43,861 nucleotides of DNA from Candidatus Margulisiibacteriota bacterium (GCA_031274525.1 JAISQA010000062.1:1-43861), one strand, 5' to 3'. Positions 32,784-40,919 are shown, counted from the first letter of the stretch. The notes: generated by a model from the letters alone, not told the origin. Made by a program: numbers and translations.

Positions 32784-33296
32784 ATGAATATTGTGCTCAT
32801 CGGTTTCATGGGCTCCGGTAAAACAGCCACCGGGCGCCTGTTGGCCAAACAACTGGATTACCGCTTCATCGACACCGACCAGCTTATCGAACAAAAAAAC
32901 GGCATGACCGTGGCCAATATTTTTGACCGCAAGGGCGAGGCGTTTTTCCGCCAGCAGGAAACCGAGCTGTTGAAACAGCTGTGCGGAGCGGATAATTCGG
33001 TTATCGCGACCGGCGGCGGCATTGTACTTTCCGCGGAAAACCGCTCCCTGTTACAAAATCTCGGCTCCGTCATTTATTTGCAGGCCGATCCGCCGGAAAT
33101 ACTCAAACGTCTCGGCACGGATCAGACCAGACCGCTGCTCCACAAGGAGGACAGGCTGGCGGAGATCCATAAAATGCTGGCAGTCCGCCAGCCGCTTTAT
33201 CTGGCCGCGGCGGAATGTATCATCAATACTTTTACCGGCCAGCCCGAAAAATCCGCGGAACAAATCCGGCAATTGCTGAAAATAGAGGTGCGCTGA
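32784..33296 (+). CDS. aroK: Shikimate kinase
   Basis: Phosphorylates shikimate in aromatic amino-acid synthesis. 170 residues; P-loop GFMGSGKT at 7-14, FIDTDQLIE, the FRQQE segment, ATGGGI and RPLL are all present. First of a shikimate run aroK-aroB-aroQ; its TGA overlaps the aroB ATG by one base. Confidence 0.96.
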   Translation: MNIVLIGFMGSGKTATGRLLAKQLDYRFIDTDQLIEQKNGMTVANIFDRKGEAFFRQQETELLKQLCGADNSVIATGGGIVLSAENRSLLQNLGSVIYLQADPPEILKRLGTDQTRPLLHKEDRLAEIHKMLAVRQPLYLAAAECIINTFTGQPEKSAEQIRQLLKIEVR

Positions 33297-34351
33297 TGCC
33301 GGCCGTCAAAGTCCAGCTGGATAAACAACGGTCGTACCAGATCCATATCGGCGCGGGTATTTTAGACCAGGCCTGCCAGCTGCTGAGCGGCGCGGAGCTG
33401 CACGGGCGGGCGCTTATCGTCAGCAATAGCAAAGTTTACCGGCTGTACGGCGCCAGAGTCCGCGCCAATCTGGAAAAACATTATCAGGTATACACCTGCC
33501 TCATCGGCGACGGCGAGCGGCACAAATCCTGGCAGACCGCGCGGCGGGTTTTAAGATTCTTAATTAAAAATAAATTTGAACGGCTGGACACCATCATCGC
33601 GCTGGGCGGCGGAGTGGTCGGCGATCTGGCGGGATTTGCGGCGGCGGTGTATCTGCGCGGGATAAATCTGGTGCAGATCCCGACCACGCTGCTGGCGCAG
33701 GTAGACTCCAGCGTCGGCGGCAAAACGGCGGTCAATGATCCGCTGGGCAAAAATCTCATCGGCTCTTTTTATCAGCCCAGACTGGTCCTTGCGGACACGC
33801 AGACCCTGCAGACTCTGCGCCAGCGGGAAATGCTTTCGGGTCTGGGCGAGATAGTCAAATACGGCCTGATCGACGATCCGCACATTCTCCAGACTCTGGG
33901 CAAATATAATCAGACCATTCCGGCGGCCCTAATCGCCCGCTGCTGCCAGATCAAGGCTAAAATTGTCAGTGCGGATGAGACCGAGCAAAACCTGCGGGCT
34001 ATTCTTAACTTCGGCCACACGATCGGCCATGCGCTGGAAACCTATTCGCATTACAGGATCAGCCACGGCGAGGCCGTCGCCCTCGGCGCGCTGGGCGCCG
34101 TGTATATTTCCATACTGCGCGGCTATTTGAAGTACCAGACGCTGGCCAGACTGCAAAGCCTGTATCTTAAATTACAGCTGCCGGTACATTCCGGCCGGCG
34201 GCTCAACCCGGACAAAATCTACCGGATAATGCAGAGCGACAAAAAAGTCACGGACAGCCGCCTGCGCATGATCCTGTTGAAAGACATAGGCAAACCGGTC
34301 GTCTGTCCGGTAGAATATGCGGAGATCGTTAAAGCCCTGAGTATTATTTAA
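33296..34351 (+). CDS. aroB: 3-dehydroquinate synthase
   Basis: NAD- and metal-dependent cyclisation of DAHP. 351 residues from ATG 33296, which overlaps the aroK stop and follows AGAGGTG. Motifs: IALGGGVVGDLAGFAAAVYL, QIPTTLLAQVDSSVGGKTAV, the metal ligand region LGEIVKYGLI and FGHTIGHALE. A longer frame from 33215 is inside aroK and is rejected. Confidence 0.97.
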   Translation: MPAVKVQLDKQRSYQIHIGAGILDQACQLLSGAELHGRALIVSNSKVYRLYGARVRANLEKHYQVYTCLIGDGERHKSWQTARRVLRFLIKNKFERLDTIIALGGGVVGDLAGFAAAVYLRGINLVQIPTTLLAQVDSSVGGKTAVNDPLGKNLIGSFYQPRLVLADTQTLQTLRQREMLSGLGEIVKYGLIDDPHILQTLGKYNQTIPAALIARCCQIKAKIVSADETEQNLRAILNFGHTIGHALETYSHYRISHGEAVALGALGAVYISILRGYLKYQTLARLQSLYLKLQLPVHSGRRLNPDKIYRIMQSDKKVTDSRLRMILLKDIGKPVVCPVEYAEIVKALSII

Positions 34352-34378
34352 AATATTATTTAAAGAAGGAAACAACTA

Positions 34379-34804
34379 ATGAAAGTACTGGTCATTCACG
34401 GGCCCAATCTTAATCTGCTGGGCGCGCGGGAGAAAAAGATTTACGGTAAAATCACGCTGGCGGCCATTAACACCGAGCTGGCGGCCCTCGCCCAAAAACA
34501 CAAAGCGGCTATTGAGTTTTACCAGTCCAATATTGAGGGCGAGATAGTGAATGAGATCCAAAAAGCCCGCAAGAAATTTGACTATATCATTCTCAATCCC
34601 GGCGCTTACACGCATTACAGCATCGCCATCCGTGACGCGATCAGCGGGGTCAGGGCCAGGGTGATCGAGGTGCATCTTTCCAATATTCACGCCAGAGAAA
34701 AATTCCGCCAGACCTGCGTCATCGCGCCGGTCTGCCTCGGACAGATCGCCGGTTTCGGCAAAGATTCCTACCGTCTGGCGCTGGAACACATTCTGAGCTT
34801 ATGA
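34379..34804 (+). CDS. aroQ: 3-dehydroquinate dehydratase, type II
   Basis: 141-residue flavodoxin-like dodecameric dehydratase, the third step of the shikimate pathway. Key blocks: IHGPNLNLLG with the catalytic Tyr in KIYGKI, FYQSNIEGEI, LNPGAYTHYSIAIRDA, EVHLSNIHAREKFR. AGAAGGA precedes the ATG. The stop overlaps the next gene by four bases (ATGA). Confidence 0.96.
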   Translation: MKVLVIHGPNLNLLGAREKKIYGKITLAAINTELAALAQKHKAAIEFYQSNIEGEIVNEIQKARKKFDYIILNPGAYTHYSIAIRDAISGVRARVIEVHLSNIHAREKFRQTCVIAPVCLGQIAGFGKDSYRLALEHILSL

Positions 34805-35463
34805 AACGGCTGGAGGCTGTCCGGCAGGCGCAGCAAATAACAGACACGGTCTTCGCGGAAATCCGCGCCTGGATACGCCCCGGCCTGACCGAGAAACAGG
34901 TTGCGGACAAAATACGCCGCTTGATCGTCCGGCACGGCGGCGACACCCGTCTGGCTTTCACGCCGCTGGTCTGCTCCGGCAAACGCACCGCGCTTTTTCA
35001 CGGCCCGACTTCCCGCAAGAAAATCCAGAAAAATGATATTGTCTATATTGACATGGGCGCGCGCTGCCGCGGCTACTGCGCTGATCTGACGCGGACTTTT
35101 TTTCTGGGCAAACCCGGCGGCAGACTGGCGCGTATTTACCGGATAGTGCTGGCCGTACAGCAAAAACAGATCCGCATGGTCAAAGCCGGAGCTTCCGCCG
35201 CCGCTATAGATCAGAAAGGCCGCGACCTGTTCAAAAAACACCGGCTGGCCAAATACTTCACGCACACCACCGGCCACGGCGTGGGCTTAAAAATCCACCA
35301 GCGGCCGCATATTTCTTACAAATCTAAAGAAACTTTAAAGGCCGGGCAGGTCATCACTATCGAGCCGGGCGTGTACATCAAGGGACTGGGCGGCGTAAGA
35401 ATAGAAGACATGTTAATTGTGACCAAAAACGGGTACATTAATTTAAGCAAAAGTAAAAAATAA
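34801..35463 (+). CDS. M24 family metallopeptidase (Xaa-Pro aminopeptidase-like)
   Basis: 220 residues, only the pita-bread catalytic domain; the N-terminal creatinase-like domain of PepP/PepQ is absent. Metal ligands appear in order: IDMGARCRGYCADLTRTF (two Asp), HTTGHGVGL (His), ITIEPGVYI (Glu), GGVRIEDML (Glu). The substrate-binding His lies in ALFHGPT. It could also act like a methionine aminopeptidase, but sequence spacing favours proline dipeptidase-type. Coupled to aroQ; an M24 gene after the aro genes is a common arrangement. Confidence 0.88.
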   Translation: MKRLEAVRQAQQITDTVFAEIRAWIRPGLTEKQVADKIRRLIVRHGGDTRLAFTPLVCSGKRTALFHGPTSRKKIQKNDIVYIDMGARCRGYCADLTRTFFLGKPGGRLARIYRIVLAVQQKQIRMVKAGASAAAIDQKGRDLFKKHRLAKYFTHTTGHGVGLKIHQRPHISYKSKETLKAGQVITIEPGVYIKGLGGVRIEDMLIVTKNGYINLSKSKK

Positions 35464-35546
35464 TTTTAAAAAATACCGGAATTAAGAGCGCCAGCCCGAC
35501 CGCCACTGTATTGGACTGGTATTCCCGCAAATCCCGCCGGTTTAAT

Positions 35547-35575
35547 TTGTAAAAGCCCGGCTTATTTTATATAAT
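35547..35575 (+). promoter_or_regulatory. Promoter of the patatin-like gene
   Basis: TTGTAA (35547-35552), 17 bp, TATAAT (35570-35575). The ATG begins ten bases further on, so the mRNA leader would be only about four bases. Confidence 0.65.
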
Positions 35576-35585
35576 ATGTTTTACT

Positions 35586-36449
35586 ATGCAACCTTTAATT
35601 AACGCTAATTTAGTTCTGGAAGGCGGCGCTTTACGCGGCATGTTCACCGCCGGTGTGCTGGACGCGCTGGATGAAAAAGACCTGCTGTTTGAATACATCA
35701 TCGGGGTCTCCGCCGGAGCCTGCATGGCCGTGTCTTACGTCACCCGGCAGAGAGGGCGCAACCGGGAGATCCTCCAGAGATTCGGGCGCGATCACCGCTA
35801 CTTCAGCATCCGTAATATTTTGCGCGAGGGTAATTTATTTTCTGCCAGTTTTGTTTACGAGGAAATCCCGCAGAAGCTGATCCCTTTCGATTACCGGACA
35901 TTTGAAGAAAGTCCGGTTCGTTTCACGGCAGTGGCCACAGACTGCGCGACCGGACAGGCCATTTATTTGAATAACAAAAAAGAGATGACCCCGGCTATCC
36001 GCGCTTCGGCCAGCATGCCTTTCGTCAGCAAGCCCGTGCCGCTGAACGGGCAGCTCTTGCTGGACGGCGGCATTGCGGACTCTATCCCTATCGAGCACGC
36101 GCGGCGGGAAGGCCACGCCAAAAGCGTGGTCGTGCTGACCAGACCCAAAGGCTATCTAAAAAAGCCGGTCGGGAATGTCGCTTTGTTTAAAAGAGTCCTG
36201 AAAAGTTACCCGGCGCTCGCCGAAGCCATGTACAACCGCGCGGCCATGTACAATCGAGAACTCGCCGTGCTGGAAGAACTGGAAGCGGCAGGCCAGAGCT
36301 TGATCGTCTATCCGCCGCCGGAGATCAAGGTCGGCCGACTGGAACGCAACTGGCAAAAACTGGATACACTCTATCAGGCCGGGCGGCAGGCCGGGCAGGA
36401 GCTGGCGCAAAAATTGCCGGGGTTTTTAGCGCAGGTTTCGGGCTGCTGA
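35586..36449 (+). CDS. Patatin-like phospholipase
   Basis: 287 residues. Oxyanion-hole motif EGGALRGMFTAGVLD (about 13-27), nucleophile GVSAG and catalytic Asp in LLDGGIADSIP form the Ser-Asp dyad of patatins. Resembles the YjjU/RssA-like bacterial group. No signal peptide, so probably cytoplasmic lipid hydrolase. Its stop codon lies inside the left copy of the hisN 3'-end repeat (36443 onward), showing that the repeat was joined right at this gene's end. Confidence 0.92.
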   Translation: MQPLINANLVLEGGALRGMFTAGVLDALDEKDLLFEYIIGVSAGACMAVSYVTRQRGRNREILQRFGRDHRYFSIRNILREGNLFSASFVYEEIPQKLIPFDYRTFEESPVRFTAVATDCATGQAIYLNNKKEMTPAIRASASMPFVSKPVPLNGQLLLDGGIADSIPIEHARREGHAKSVVVLTRPKGYLKKPVGNVALFKRVLKSYPALAEAMYNRAAMYNRELAVLEELEAAGQSLIVYPPPEIKVGRLERNWQKLDTLYQAGRQAGQELAQKLPGFLAQVSGC

Positions 36450-36548
36450 TAATTTCAAGCACAACTTCTACGCCAGCAATTTCAAAACTTCCGCGTGTAA
36501 TAAGCCATTGGTAGAAACTGCCGTACCGGCAAACAAGTTGTTCTCCGT
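36443..36548. repeat. Left direct repeat (duplicated hisN 3' end)
   Basis: 36443-36497 is identical to 37305-37359, and the similarity continues with scattered mismatches to about 36548/37410. The unit carries the last about 25 codons of hisN plus 25 bp beyond its stop. The two copies flank the second toxin-antitoxin module. Confidence 0.85.
36468..36546 (-). pseudogene. hisN 3' fragment
   Basis: Minus-strand reading NNLFAGTAVSTNGLLHAEVL then KLLA and TAG matches the C-terminus of HisN at 37330, with synonymous and near-synonymous changes. There is no upstream part. It is either the displaced native end or an imported one. Confidence 0.8.
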
Positions 36549-36579
36549 GCCACTAAATTATGTCTGTGCGGTATGCTAA

Positions 36580-36882
36580 CTAAGCAATCTTTTTTTGCGG
36601 AATTACCGTAAGCTGATAGCCCAAAGAATTAACCGCATGGTTGATCGTCCGAAAATAAGGCGTACCCTCTCTGGAAAGCGACCTGTATAAACTGGAAATA
36701 TTTACATTCGCGCTTTTGGCGATCTTACCCATAGCATGCCTCGCTCTGGCAATATTTCCCAGCGCATAGGCTATCTCCTCTGCCGTGCCGTCGCTAAATA
36801 CAGCTTCAAGATAATATTTAATATCTTTTTCAGACTTCAAGTGTTTTGCTGTGTCCCAGTTGGATATTTTAATTTTTGCCAT
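36580..36882 (-). CDS. HigA-like antitoxin (HI1420 family), second module
   Basis: 100 residues from ATG 36882: WDTAKHLKSEKDIKYYLEAV, then the HTH region ARARHAMGKIAKSANVNISS and YFRTINHAVNSLGYQLTVIP. It is a paralogue of 28053-28346. It starts 2 bp after the toxin stop. A longer frame to 36954 runs inside the toxin gene and is rejected. Autoregulation with the toxin is likely. Confidence 0.9.
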   Translation of the reverse strand: MAKIKISNWDTAKHLKSEKDIKYYLEAVFSDGTAEEIAYALGNIARARHAMGKIAKSANVNISSLYRSLSREGTPYFRTINHAVNSLGYQLTVIPQKKIA

Positions 36883-36884
36883 TT

Positions 36885-37172
36885 TTACATCTCCATTGCT
36901 ATTTTTTTGGCTTTGTCTATATCTTTTTGCTGTGTAGATTTGTCCCCGCCGCACAACACTATGATCAGCTGGCTGTTTTTATTTATAAAATACAATCTAT
37001 AGCCAGCCCCATGATGTATTTTCTTTTCAAAAATATTTCCGCCGACATTTCTAACAATTCCCAAATTACCCAGCTTCATACGGTCTATATGTTTCAGTAT
37101 AAAACCTGCGCTCTGTCTGTCTTTCAACCTAACAAGCCATTCATCAAATATGCTTGTGGTTTTGACTTCCAT
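36885..37172 (-). CDS. HigB/RelE-like toxin (Gp49 family), second module
   Basis: 95 residues from ATG 37172 (MEVKTTSIFDEWLVRLKD), with GNLGIVRNVGGNIFEKKIHH, GAGYRLYFI and IIVLCGGDKSTQQKDI. I prefer this start over the ATG at 37181: it aligns residue-for-residue with the other toxin, and the upstream ATG overlaps the -10 element. Same family and operon order as 27762-28346, but the proteins are well diverged. Confidence 0.88.
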   Translation of the reverse strand: MEVKTTSIFDEWLVRLKDRQSAGFILKHIDRMKLGNLGIVRNVGGNIFEKKIHHGAGYRLYFINKNSQLIIVLCGGDKSTQQKDIDKAKKIAMEM

Positions 37173-37179
37173 ATTTAGC

Positions 37180-37207
37180 ATTATCGCTTATAAGCAAATT
37201 TTGTCAA
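37180..37207 (-). promoter_or_regulatory. Promoter of the second TA module
   Basis: TTGACA (37207-37202), 16 bp, GATAAT (37185-37180) on the minus strand. The chosen toxin ATG (37172) follows seven bases later, again leaderless. Confidence 0.65.
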
Positions 37208-37304
37208 GCATTTATAACTCTCTTCTCCGTCTAGCGCAATACCAATTTTTCGCCTATTTTCGGGGGTTCGTTTTATTTCAGTATTTGCGCGTCCGGGTTT
37301 TGAC

Positions 37305-37410
37305 CTGCTGATAATTTCAAGCACAACTTCTACGCCAGCAATTTCAAAACTTCCGCGTGCAATAAGCCATTAGTAGAAACCGCCGTGCCGGCAAATAAAT
37401 TATTGGCCTC
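37305..37410. repeat. Right direct repeat (hisN 3' end)
   Basis: Partner of 36443-36548 at an offset of 862 bp. It is the end of the intact hisN gene plus 25 bp of downstream sequence. Confidence 0.85.
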
Positions 37411-38103
37411 GCCGTCAAAAGCGGTCACTTTGCCACCCGCTTCCTCGACAATAATCTTCGGCCCGGCCAGATCCCAGGCTTTTAATTCCGGATCGAGGGC
37501 GATCTCGCCGCTGCCCTGCGCCACCAGCATATGCTGATAAAAATCCCCGTAGCCGCGCTGGCGTTCGGTCTTTTTAATGACATTCAATATTTTGGCCGCA
37601 GAGAGCGGGTCTATCTCATTGCCGGCCAGACTGCTGTGATAGAGCTGCGCTCTGGCTAAATCGGATATTCTGGAGACATGCATTTGTATCTCTCTGCCGG
37701 TATTTTTGTCCCGCAGAAAAGCGCCCTGACCCAAACCGGCGTGCCAGCGCATACCGAGAGCCGGGGCAGACACCAGCCCGGCGATTAAGCGCCCGTTTTC
37801 TTCCAGCCCCAGCAGCGTCGCAAAAACCGGCACGCCCCGGATAAAACTGCGCGTCCCGTCTATCGGGTCGATTATCAAACGCAGTTCCGCCGCTTCCTGC
37901 CCAAATTCTTCGCCGCAAAACCCTAAAGCCGGCTCATATTTTTTAGCCTCAACGCGGATATATTCTTCTATCTCTCTATCCGCTTTCGTGACCGGACTGT
38001 TATCTTTTTTGTACTCTACCTGCAGATCCACCTGACAAAAATAACGCAGGGCAATTTTGTCCGTCGCTTCGGTGAGTTCGTGCAGAAAAGAGAGCCAGTT
38101 CAT
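37330..38103 (-). CDS. hisN: Histidinol-phosphatase-like inositol monophosphatase family protein
   Basis: 257 residues from ATG 38103. Metal site EEFGQEAAELRLIIDPIDGT (Glu, Asp, Asp) followed by RSFIRGVPVFATLLGL, and the second motif WDLAGPKIIVEEAGG. The DPIDGTRSF-GVPVF pattern is closer to HisN histidinol-phosphatases than to SuhB or CysQ, but substrate specificity is not certain. No ribosome-binding site; an extended -10 lies six bases upstream. The 3' end is duplicated at 36443. Confidence 0.85.
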   Translation of the reverse strand: MNWLSFLHELTEATDKIALRYFCQVDLQVEYKKDNSPVTKADREIEEYIRVEAKKYEPALGFCGEEFGQEAAELRLIIDPIDGTRSFIRGVPVFATLLGLEENGRLIAGLVSAPALGMRWHAGLGQGAFLRDKNTGREIQMHVSRISDLARAQLYHSSLAGNEIDPLSAAKILNVIKKTERQRGYGDFYQHMLVAQGSGEIALDPELKAWDLAGPKIIVEEAGGKVTAFDGEANNLFAGTAVSTNGLLHAEVLKLLA

Positions 38104-38109
38104 AGAGAA

Positions 38110-38118
38110 ATTGTAACA
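38110..38118 (-). promoter_or_regulatory. Extended -10 of hisN, probably leaderless
   Basis: TG-T-TACAAT on the minus strand, six bases before ATG 38103. No good -35 and no Shine-Dalgarno. Confidence 0.55.
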
Positions 38119-38262
38119 TAAAACCTCTGCAAAACTCTTTAAGAATAGCAGTCCTACCCAAACTACTTTCACAGAATTTCAAATATTTGCTGCGCCAGAA
38201 AAAATAAGCGGGACGATGTGATAAAAGTATCGATATATTAATGTAGTTAAAGGGAGTATTTT

Positions 38263-38859
38263 ATGAATAGAAAACTTATTGAACTTAATGAAGCCTTTAC
38301 CGAATTGCAAGCAACAGCATCAAGCGTGCCTTTTCCCACCTTAGAAGATCAAGGTATTTACATAGATAGGTCATTTAATGAAGGTGATAGTATTTTTATA
38401 CAAAATCAGATTATATTTAAACCAGTTAAGATAGGCGATAGTATTTTTGTGCCAAAAGAGGCTAAAGACGTTTATGGAATTCAAGATAGGTTTGGCCGTA
38501 ACATAAAATTTTATAATTTTAATAGACTATTGCCAGAAGGACTTGATGCTATTTTTTATGATACTTACAAGATACCTTTAAATTTAAGTGATACTTTCTC
38601 TATCGCTGGCTATACTTTTGTGATCATACGCCAGATAATTAAGCTCATTAAGTTTTTTATACCATCCGTTATACCATCCACAGCGCTCTATAATGGTCTC
38701 GCAACAGGTAGCTTACTAGGGGCAACACTTCTTTTGGGGATTGGACTGGGTATCAATACTATCTATAGCCAAAAAAGAGACACCATATTTGACCGCTATT
38801 CTGATTATCAGGCAAAACTAAATCTAGAAAAGCCGAAGGTTGAACGGACAGAGGAATAA
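38263..38859 (+). CDS. Hypothetical membrane protein, AT-rich
   Basis: 198 residues, not recognised. The N-terminal two-thirds (1-115) is soluble, with a repeated GDSIF phrase (FNEGDSIFIQ and KIGDSIFVP). Then come one or two hydrophobic segments (about 117-137 and 148-165), and a charged C-terminal tail (170-198). AAAGGGAG precedes the ATG. Codon use is clearly more AT-rich than the flanking hisN and trpS genes, a sign of transfer. A long dyad lies right after its stop. It could be an immunity or surface protein, but nothing proves it. Confidence 0.75.
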   Translation: MNRKLIELNEAFTELQATASSVPFPTLEDQGIYIDRSFNEGDSIFIQNQIIFKPVKIGDSIFVPKEAKDVYGIQDRFGRNIKFYNFNRLLPEGLDAIFYDTYKIPLNLSDTFSIAGYTFVIIRQIIKLIKFFIPSVIPSTALYNGLATGSLLGATLLLGIGLGINTIYSQKRDTIFDRYSDYQAKLNLEKPKVERTEE

Positions 38860-38867
38860 ATTCATAG

Positions 38868-38894
38868 TTTGATATCACAAATTGTGATATCAAA
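38868..38894. repeat. 27-bp dyad between the membrane protein gene and trpS
   Basis: Arms TTTGATATCACAA/TTGTGATATCAAA around a single A. No U-tract follows, so an operator or recombination site is as likely as a terminator. Confidence 0.7.
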
Positions 38895-38950
38895 AAATTC
38901 AGAAAGCAGAGGCGGACGGCAAGCAATTTGCGCAAAAGCCGCTCCTAAAA

Positions 38951-38956
38951 TATAAT
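38951..38956 (+). promoter_or_regulatory. -10 of trpS, probably leaderless
   Basis: Perfect TATAAT ending six bases before the trpS ATG; no ribosome-binding site fits between. Confidence 0.6.
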
Positions 38957-38962
38957 CTACTT

Positions 38963-39946
38963 ATGCGCGTTCTATCTGGCATACAGCCTTCCGGCACCCT
39001 GCATATCGGTAATTATCTGGGCATGATGCGGCAGATGATCGAGCTGCAGGCCGAGCATGAGCTTTTTTGTTTTATCGCCGATCTGCACGCCATGACCTCG
39101 CTCAACCGCGGCGCGGAACTGCGCGCGAACACGCTCAAAGCCGCGCTGGATTTTTTGGCGCTGGGCATCGATCCCGCCAAATCCGTTTTCTGGGTGCAGT
39201 CCACCGTCCCGGAGATCAATGAGCTGACCTGGTATCTCAGCAATGTCACGCCGGTCGGCCTGCTGGAGCGCTGCCACTCCTACAAGGACAAGCTGGCCAA
39301 AGGCCTGCCCGCCAACGCCGGTCTGCTGAATTATCCGCTCTTAATGGCCGCAGATATACTTGCCGTGCAGTCCGACATCGTACCGGTCGGCAAAGATCAA
39401 AAACAGCATCTGGAAGTAACGCGCGACATTGCCATAAAATTCAACAACGAATTCGGCGAGACTTTCCAAGTGCCGGACGCGCTGATCAAAGACGCGGTCG
39501 CTATAGTGCCCGGCACGGACGGCCAGAAAATGTCCAAATCTTACGGCAACACTATCGACATTTTCGGCGAGGAAAAAACTATCCGCAAACAGGTGATGGG
39601 CATAGTCACGGACTCCACGCCGCTGGAACAGCCCAAAGACCCGGACAAATGCAATGTTTTTAAAATCTACGCGCTCTTCGCCGCGCCGGAACAAAAAGCC
39701 GAAATGGAGCGTAAATACCGCGCCGGCGGTTTCGGTTACGGCGACGCCAAAAAAGAGACCTTTGCCCTGCTCCGGGAATATTTCCGGCCGTACCGCGAAC
39801 GGCGCGCCGAGCTGGCCAAAGACCCGGCCGAAGTCCAGCGTGTTTTACAAAAAGGCACGGAAAAAGCCCGCGCGGAAATTTGCAAAACGCTGCAGCTCGT
39901 GCGCGAGAAAACCGGCGCCGCGGCTTTTTGCGGAGACAGCCAATGA
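38963..39946 (+). CDS. trpS: Tryptophanyl-tRNA synthetase
   Basis: 327 residues, class I synthetase. HIGN motif at 14-17 (SGTLHIGNYLG), Trp-pocket segment, GKDQKQHLEVTRDIA, and KMSKS at 189-193. Full bacterial length. Its stop overlaps the rfbC start (ATGA). Starts immediately after a perfect -10, so probably leaderless. Confidence 0.97.
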   Translation: MRVLSGIQPSGTLHIGNYLGMMRQMIELQAEHELFCFIADLHAMTSLNRGAELRANTLKAALDFLALGIDPAKSVFWVQSTVPEINELTWYLSNVTPVGLLERCHSYKDKLAKGLPANAGLLNYPLLMAADILAVQSDIVPVGKDQKQHLEVTRDIAIKFNNEFGETFQVPDALIKDAVAIVPGTDGQKMSKSYGNTIDIFGEEKTIRKQVMGIVTDSTPLEQPKDPDKCNVFKIYALFAAPEQKAEMERKYRAGGFGYGDAKKETFALLREYFRPYRERRAELAKDPAEVQRVLQKGTEKARAEICKTLQLVREKTGAAAFCGDSQ

Positions 39947-40491
39947 ACATCATCCAGACGGAATTTCCGGGCTTGTACATTCTCGAACCTAAAGTATTCC
40001 CGGACAGCCGCGGTTTTTTTCTGGAGAGTTACAATCAAAAAGACCTGTCCGCGGCCGGTTTGAACGCCGTGTTCGTGCAGGACAATCACTCCTGTTCTGT
40101 CCGGGGCGCCCTGCGCGGTCTGCATTTTCAAAATCCCGGATTTGCCCAGACCAAATTGGTGCGCTGCACCCGCGGCGACGTTTATGATGTGGCGGTCGAT
40201 CTGCGGCAAAATTCGCCGACTTTTAAAAAATGGCTGGGCCTCCTGCTCTCCGCAGAGAATAAACGGCAGTTCTATATACCCAAAGGTTTTGCCCACGGTT
40301 TTGCCGTGCTTTCGGAAACTGCGGAATTCCAGTATAAATGCGACGCTTATTACGCGCCGCAGGCCGAGGCCGGCATTCTCTGGAATGACCCGGACTTAAA
40401 AATCGACTGGCAGATCCGCGAGCCTGTTATTTCGGAAAAAGACCGGAAACTGCCTTTGCTGAAAGATTTGCCGGAAAGCAGTTTTTTTTAA
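39943..40491 (+). CDS. rfbC: dTDP-4-dehydrorhamnose 3,5-epimerase
   Basis: 182-residue cupin epimerase of dTDP-L-rhamnose synthesis for surface polysaccharide. Motifs: FPDSRGFFLESYNQ, QDNHSCSVRGALRGLHFQNP (catalytic His), PKGFAHGFAVLSETAEFQYK and ILWNDPDLKIDW. Start at ATG 39943, coupled to trpS by a 4-bp overlap; GGAGA precedes it. No other rml genes are in the window. Confidence 0.95.
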   Translation: MNIIQTEFPGLYILEPKVFPDSRGFFLESYNQKDLSAAGLNAVFVQDNHSCSVRGALRGLHFQNPGFAQTKLVRCTRGDVYDVAVDLRQNSPTFKKWLGLLLSAENKRQFYIPKGFAHGFAVLSETAEFQYKCDAYYAPQAEAGILWNDPDLKIDWQIREPVISEKDRKLPLLKDLPESSFF

Positions 40492-40531
40492 CCCCAAACA
40501 CTGACACTATCACCCAGCAGGAGCTACTAAC

Positions 40532-40606
40532 ATGGCTGGAATATTGCAGTCAGAAATTATCCGTGTAAAAAGAACCTTTGCGGGCAATACCGTGCAACAA
40601 GTATAA
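40532..40606 (+). CDS. Putative 24-residue peptide before tRNA-Gly
   Basis: A short frame from ATG 40532, with CAGGAG at good spacing, encoding MAGILQSEIIRVKR and ending in VQQV. It stops directly at the tRNA 3' end. The strong ribosome-binding site suggests it was or is translated; it may be the truncated start of a larger (perhaps tail-like) gene. Confidence 0.35.
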   Translation: MAGILQSEIIRVKRTFAGNTVQQV

Positions 40607-40682
40607 TGGAGCGGGCGACCGGGTTCGAACCGGCGACAACTAGCTTGGAAGGCTAGCACTCTACCAACTGAGTTACACCCGC
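40607..40682 (-). tRNA. tRNA-Gly (TCC), CCA encoded
   Basis: Minus strand. Acceptor arms GCGGGTG/CGCCCGC, D-arm with CTCAGTTGGTAGAG, anticodon arm GCTAGC-CTTCCAA-GCTAG (anticodon TCC), T-arm CCGGTTCGAACCCGG, discriminator T and encoded CCA at 40609-40607. Confidence 0.95.
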
Positions 40683-40731
40683 AGATAATAGATTATAGTA
40701 GAAATCAAATAAATTGAATATAACGCAACAA

Positions 40732-40893
40732 TTACCAAGCAACAAGATCAGTATACACCGCTCTGGCCGAGGGATACTGGGTATCCGTAGCTGCAGCGGA
40801 CAGTACAGTTACTTTATTGCTGTGTCTTTCCCGCGCCTCAAATTCGGCGTTTACTTCACTGGCTTTGATCGGCTGTCCGGCTGCTATTGTCAT
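40732..40893 (-). CDS. 53-residue tail-protein-like fragment or small protein
   Basis: Reads MTIAAGQPIKASEVNAEFEA at the N-terminus and TDTQYPSARAVYTDLVAW at the end; CAGGAGG precedes the ATG. The N-terminus parallels the tail-collar protein at 29478 (MTIQRGAPMLAEDILRLN), and the D-x-QYPSA-x-AVY phrase is common in phage-type tail and fibre proteins. It ends 50 bp from tRNA-Gly, so it may be truncated by an integration or deletion there. It is divergent from an XRE gene across a 34-bp palindrome. Confidence 0.6.
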   Translation of the reverse strand: MTIAAGQPIKASEVNAEFEARERHSNKVTVLSAAATDTQYPSARAVYTDLVAW

Positions 40894-40919
40894 ATTTTAT
40901 CCTCCTGTTTTTAATTGCT

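Noticed and set aside
38868-38894. Rho-independent terminator
   Set aside because: The dyad lacks a U-tract on either strand and has a one-base centre, so it was listed as a dyad instead.
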